Source of the DNA: Leptothrix sp. (in: b-proteobacteria)
GTDB taxonomy: Bacteria; Pseudomonadota; Gammaproteobacteria; Burkholderiales; Burkholderiaceae_C
NCBI GenBank assembly: GCA_013822265.1
Contig: PNKD01000025.1
Coordinates: forward strand, 1 to 39,963
Reading direction: 5' to 3'
Length of the DNA stretch: 39,963 nucleotides
In this document: one piece after another, positions 36,998-39,963 of the stretch
Layout of the letters: every line of letters starts with the position of its first letter
Numbering within the stretch: the stretch's first letter is position 1
Notes under the pieces: model-generated
What the model saw: only the letters and a program-made list of their open reading frames with translations
Told to the model about the DNA's origin: nothing
The model's database searches: none
Translations under genes and position numbers: made by a program

Positions 36998-37041
36998 GCC
37001 GGTGTTCAGCCGGTGTTCAGCCGGTGGTCGGCCGCTGATCA
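36998..37041. repeat. 11-bp degenerate tandem repeat
   Basis: GCCGGTGTTCA occurs twice exactly (36998-37008 and 37009-37019), followed by GCCGGTGGTCG and GCCGCTGATCA. The array reaches the stop codon of the Crp/Fnr gene (37039-37041). It lies in the gap before slyX. Confidence 0.7.
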
Positions 37042-37764
37042 GCCGGCCCGCAGCGCGGCCGCCAGGGCGGCCGTGTCGAGCGCAGCGCAGCGCCGCGACA
37101 GCGACGTCATCACGCCTTCGCGGCGCAACTGGCTGACCATGCGGCTGGCGGTCTCCACCGTCAGGCCCAGCATGGCGCCGATGTCCTCACGGCGGGGCAG
37201 CCAGATCTCGGCACTGCCGTCGGCCAGCCGTGCCAGCTCGGCCAGCAGCTTGAGCACACGCTGCCGCGCCACGCCGCTGGAGAGTTCGACGGCCCAGGCG
37301 CCCGCCTGTTCCAGCGCGCGCTGCCAGCGGCGCATCAGCTCCTGGTTGAGGCCGGGGTCGGCTTGCGCCAGGCGGTCGATCAGGTTCACCGGTATGCGGC
37401 ACAGCTGCACGGCCGTGCAGGCCACGGCCTCGTCGGCATAGGGCTGCTGCAGCAGCGCCTCGGGGCCGAGGAGGTCGCCACGGCCGGCCAGGCGCACGAT
37501 GCGCCGCTCGCCGCCGCCCGTCACGCGCTGGAAGCGCACGATGCCCGCGCGCACGGTGTAGACCGCCGTGCCGGGCTCGCCGCGGGCATAGACGCGGGCC
37601 TCTGCGGCCAGTGCAAGGCTGTCGATGCCGGCGTAGATGTGCCGGATCGAACCCTGGCCGAGCACGCCGAACAGCGCGGTGTCGCGCACCGGGCAGGCGG
37701 CGCAGGCCTGCGCCTGCGGGTGGATGGCCTGCGCCAGCAGGGGGGGCACGGTCTTGGCGAGCAT
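37039..37764 (-). CDS. Crp/Fnr-family transcriptional regulator with N-terminal CxxC
   Basis: 241 aa from the ATG at 37764, backed by CAGGAGCCCGCTGCG upstream. An N-terminal CAACPVRDTALFG carries two Cys; a third and fourth lie in ACTAVQLC in the effector domain. E. coli FNR uses four Cys for its oxygen-sensing iron-sulfur cluster, so a sensor role is possible but spacing differs. The effector domain has YARGEPGTAVYTVRAGIVRFQR and LLGPEALLQ. The winged helix, PRREDIGAMLGLTVETASRM, keeps the E..SR recognition triad of FNR, predicting an FNR-like site (TTGAT-N4-ATCAA). It is divergent from the PanE-like gene. Confidence 0.92.
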   Translation of the reverse strand: MLAKTVPPLLAQAIHPQAQACAACPVRDTALFGVLGQGSIRHIYAGIDSLALAAEARVYARGEPGTAVYTVRAGIVRFQRVTGGGERRIVRLAGRGDLLGPEALLQQPYADEAVACTAVQLCRIPVNLIDRLAQADPGLNQELMRRWQRALEQAGAWAVELSSGVARQRVLKLLAELARLADGSAEIWLPRREDIGAMLGLTVETASRMVSQLRREGVMTSLSRRCAALDTAALAAALRAG

Positions 37765-37864
37765 CGCAGCGGGCTCCTGGTTTGCAGCCGACGGCAGCGG
37801 CCACTGCGCGGCACTGCCCGTGCCGGCGCCACGGATCGGCAGCAGCGGCAACACGGTCCGAGCA

Positions 37865-37925
37865 ACCCGCGCCACCCTACATATCGGTTCATCAGTCTAC
37901 TCTTATGTGATGGGCTTGGGTGCAC
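37865..37925. promoter_or_regulatory. AT-rich divergent promoter region
   Basis: A short stretch with ACATATCGGTTCATCAG and TCTTATGTGATGG, clearly richer in A/T than its surroundings, between the divergent Crp/Fnr and PanE-like genes. No box could be fixed with confidence, and no FNR-type palindrome is present. Confidence 0.35.
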
Positions 37926-37983
37926 TGGCAAGATCACGCTCGCCCACTCCGCTTCAACCCCCTCAGCCACTGCCCTGCCCACC

Positions 37984-38991
37984 ATGCCGACCCTGCCCGC
38001 CCCGGCGTCTGCCGCGTCGCCCGCGCCCACGCCCGCCCCCGTGCCTGGCGGCGCCATCGCCATCGTCGGCGCCGGCGCGGTGGGCAGCTGGATGGGCGCG
38101 CTGCTGGCGCTGGCCGGCCACACGGTGCGCCTGATCGGGCGCGAGCCGCACATGCAGGCCGTGCGGCGCCAGGGCCTGCTGCTGCAGCGCACGCAGGGCA
38201 GCGTCACGGCCTTCCCCGAGGCCGGCACCGAGCTGGCCGCGGTGCAGGGCGCCGGCCTGGTGCTGGTGTGCGTGAAGTCGGGCGACACCGACAGTGTGGC
38301 GCGCGCGCTGGCGCCGCTGCTCGACGAACGCGCGCTGGTGCTCAGCCTGCAGAACGGCGTCGGGAACGTGGCCACGCTGCAGGCCCACCTGCGCCAGGCG
38401 GTGCTGCCGGTGGTCGTCTACGCCGCCACCGCGCTGCCCGCACCCGGCGTGGTGCAGCACCTGGGCGGTGGCGACCTGGTGATCGGCCCGGCCGGCGCGA
38501 TGACGCACGGCACGCCCCAGGCCGCGCTGCAGCACAGCCGCCTGCAGGCCGTGGCCGCGCTGTTCACCGCGGCCGGGCTGCAGGTGCGCGTGTCGTCCGA
38601 CGCGATGCACGAGCTGTGGGCCAAGCTGGTGGTGAACTGCGCCTGCAACGCCGTCTCGGCGCTGGCCCAGGCCAGCTATGGCGAGATGGCCGCCGTGCCG
38701 GCCGTGCACGGGCTGCAGCGCGCGGCGGTGCAGGAGGCGGTGGCCGTGGCGGCCGCCGAGGGCCAGGCGCTGTCGCTGCCGGCGCTGTTGGCGGCGGTGG
38801 ACCGCATCGCCGCCACGATGCCGGCGCAGCGCTCGTCGACCGCGCAGGACCTGGCGCGCGGCCGGCCCACCGAGATCGAGCAGCTCAACGGCCACGTCGT
38901 GCGCCGCGGCGCCGTGCACGGCGTCGCCACGCCGGTCAACCAGGCGCTGCTGGCGCTGGTGCAACTGGCCGAGGCGGCGACGCAGCGCTGA
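37984..38991 (+). CDS. 2-dehydropantoate 2-reductase family protein (PanE/ApbA)
   Basis: 335 aa from the ATG at 37984, with a Pro/Ala-rich 20-residue lead before the nucleotide-binding GAGAVGSWMGALLA. Family motifs follow: VLVCVKSGDTDSVARAL, LSLQNGVGN, the catalytic region ELWAKLVVNCACNAVSAL with the key Lys, and the C-terminal RSSTAQDLARGRPTEIEQLN, which binds substrate. Such enzymes reduce ketopantoate with NADPH for coenzyme A synthesis, though many paralogues act on other 2-oxo acids. The gene has no pan neighbours, so the exact substrate is open. Start context is poor. No adjacent gene shares its strand within 170 bp. Confidence 0.9.
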   Translation: MPTLPAPASAASPAPTPAPVPGGAIAIVGAGAVGSWMGALLALAGHTVRLIGREPHMQAVRRQGLLLQRTQGSVTAFPEAGTELAAVQGAGLVLVCVKSGDTDSVARALAPLLDERALVLSLQNGVGNVATLQAHLRQAVLPVVVYAATALPAPGVVQHLGGGDLVIGPAGAMTHGTPQAALQHSRLQAVAALFTAAGLQVRVSSDAMHELWAKLVVNCACNAVSALAQASYGEMAAVPAVHGLQRAAVQEAVAVAAAEGQALSLPALLAAVDRIAATMPAQRSSTAQDLARGRPTEIEQLNGHVVRRGAVHGVATPVNQALLALVQLAEAATQR

Positions 38992-39170
38992 GCGGCGCAC
39001 GCCGCGGCCCTCTTGCCCGCGGCAGCCGATTCCGACAGGCCCGTGAGCGGGCGCCGACAGGCGAACGCGCCATGCGCCGATACCGCAACCCTGCGGCCGG
39101 ACTCAGACTCGACAGCGGAGCGGGTTGCCTTGCCCGCAAGGGGCGCATCGGGCGCCGCAAGAGCTTCACC

Positions 39171-39854
39171 ATGAACACCATGAAGAACGCAATCAAGAAC
39201 ACATGCTCACGCAAGACGGCCCTCGTGGCCGCCACAGTGGCAGGCCTGCTGGCCGCCGGCTGCGCCGACATGAGCGAACGCCAGCGCGGCACCGCCACCG
39301 GCGCCGGCGTCGGCGCGGTGGCCGGCGCGGTGCTCGGCTCGGCCACCGGCGGCAAGGCCGGCACCGGGGCCGTGGTCGGCGGCGCGCTGGGCGCGGTGCT
39401 CGGCAACGTCTGGTCCAAGCGCCAGGAAGAGCGCCGCGTCGCGCTCGAGCAGGCCACGCGCGGCAGCGGCGTCGAGGTCAGCCGCACGGCCGACAACCAG
39501 CTCAAGGTCAACATCCCCAACGACATCTCGTTCGACGTCAACAGTGCCGCCATCCGGCCGGCCTTGCGCGGCGTGCTCGACCCCTTCGCCGAAGGCATGC
39601 GCGGCGACCGCCAGGCCCGCATCACCATCGTCGGCCATACCGACAGCACGGGCTCGCCGGCGATCAACGAGCCCTTGTCGGTGGCGCGCGCCAACGGCGT
39701 GCGCGACTACCTCGCCACGCGCGGCGTGTCGGCGGCGCAGATGGTGACGGTGGGCCGGGGTGAGCGTGAACCGGTGGCCGACAACGCCACCGAGACCGGG
39801 CGCGCGCGCAACCGCCGCGTCGAGATCTTCCTGCGCGAGCCCGAAGCCGGCTGA
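39171..39854 (+). CDS. OmpA-family lipoprotein with glycine zipper (YiaD-like)
   Basis: 227 aa from the ATG at 39171 (a second ATG at 39180 is in frame), with AAGAG about 9 bases upstream. The signal peptide ends in a lipobox, LLAAGC. A glycine-zipper segment follows: GAGVGAVAGAVLGSATGG and GAVVGGALGAVLGN. The C-terminal OmpA domain (~125-225) has NSAAIRPALRGVLDPFAEGM, GHTDSTGS, LSVARANGVRDYLATRG and RNRRVEI, with the Asp and Arg that bind diaminopimelate in peptidoglycan. It should tether the outer membrane to the cell wall. Length is normal for YiaD-type proteins. It is followed by an inverted repeat that may end transcription. Confidence 0.92.
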   Translation: MNTMKNAIKNTCSRKTALVAATVAGLLAAGCADMSERQRGTATGAGVGAVAGAVLGSATGGKAGTGAVVGGALGAVLGNVWSKRQEERRVALEQATRGSGVEVSRTADNQLKVNIPNDISFDVNSAAIRPALRGVLDPFAEGMRGDRQARITIVGHTDSTGSPAINEPLSVARANGVRDYLATRGVSAAQMVTVGRGEREPVADNATETGRARNRRVEIFLREPEAG

Positions 39855-39914
39855 GAGCGTGAGAGTCTTTCGTTCATGCCCGCTCATCACACCAAAAAGC
39901 ACCTGCTCGTCGTT

Positions 39915-39954
39915 GCAAATGCTCGCCATAGCCCGAGCTATGGCTGCGCTTTGC
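39915..39954. repeat. imperfect inverted repeat downstream of the OmpA-family gene
   Basis: Arms 39915-39932 and 39937-39954 pair at 13 of 18 positions around a 4-base loop; the inner 8 bases, GCCATAGC and GCTATGGC, pair perfectly. It is noticeably AT-richer than its surroundings. It could be the terminator of the OmpA-family gene or a dispersed repeat; the window ends 9 bp later. Confidence 0.6.
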
Positions 39955-39963
39955 GCCTAGATC

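Noticed and set aside
37765-37983. FNR-type palindrome for autoregulation of the Crp/Fnr gene
   Set aside because: I looked for TTGAT-N4-ATCAA in the divergent region and found only single half-like TTCATCAG and GTGATGG strings without dyad symmetry.

Overview
The window is GC-rich DNA with dense, mostly short-spaced genes on both strands, strong third-position G/C and long antisense shadow frames. The proteins (DbpA with its C-terminal RNA-binding domain, a bacterial SUV3-type helicase, a YciH/SUI1 protein, VF530, SlyX, a CxxC-bearing Crp/Fnr regulator) and the intergenic repeat style fit a betaproteobacterium of the order Burkholderiales, perhaps the Rubrivivax/Leptothrix/Ideonella side. 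That placement is inference from gene content, not from a search. No rRNA, tRNA, CRISPR array, insertion sequence or prophage was seen; the region is chromosomal in character.

Layout. 1-4.2 kb: an alpha/beta hydrolase, a convergent zinc-ribbon/degenerate-receiver protein, and a B12-type radical SAM enzyme behind a sigma70-like promoter. 4.2-8.7 kb (minus strand): a translationally coupled pair of exported M16 peptidases (one with HxxEH, one without), a 20-bp tandem repeat, then dbpA. 8.8-11.1 kb: a SUV3-like helicase, divergent from dbpA. 11.3-24.5 kb: two large paralogous lipoproteins in opposite orientation, flanking a block with a small conserved protein, an orphan ParA ATPase, a GlcG/HbpS-type protein, YciH and an orphan ModA. 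24.5-30.9 kb: a small unknown protein, an exported glycine-rich protein, a very large BTAD-STAND regulator overlapping an exported unknown protein, and a decayed membrane-protein gene. 31-36 kb (minus): a CorA-SNF2 helicase operon (GTGA overlap) and an M20 amidohydrolase. 36-40 kb: a small GTG-start protein, VF530, SlyX, a Crp/Fnr regulator, a PanE-like reductase and an OmpA-family lipoprotein.

The most distinctive content is the lipoprotein pair. Both have a lipobox, the same ZU5-like module and three matching Ig-like modules. They then diverge into different beta-propellers: 13 Asp-box repeats in one, about ten NHL-like repeats in the other. Both genes carry the same 29-bp element, GTGACGC-N4-GTGACGC plus an 11-bp tail, 49-56 bp before the start codon, which suggests one regulator controls both. 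The NHL paralogue has a one-base deletion in its propeller, so as sequenced it is truncated.

Functional links elsewhere are modest. The M16 pair probably forms a periplasmic protease of active and inactive chains. CorA and the SNF2 helicase are co-translated without an obvious shared pathway. The STAND regulator and the exported protein that overlaps its stop codon are probably co-expressed.
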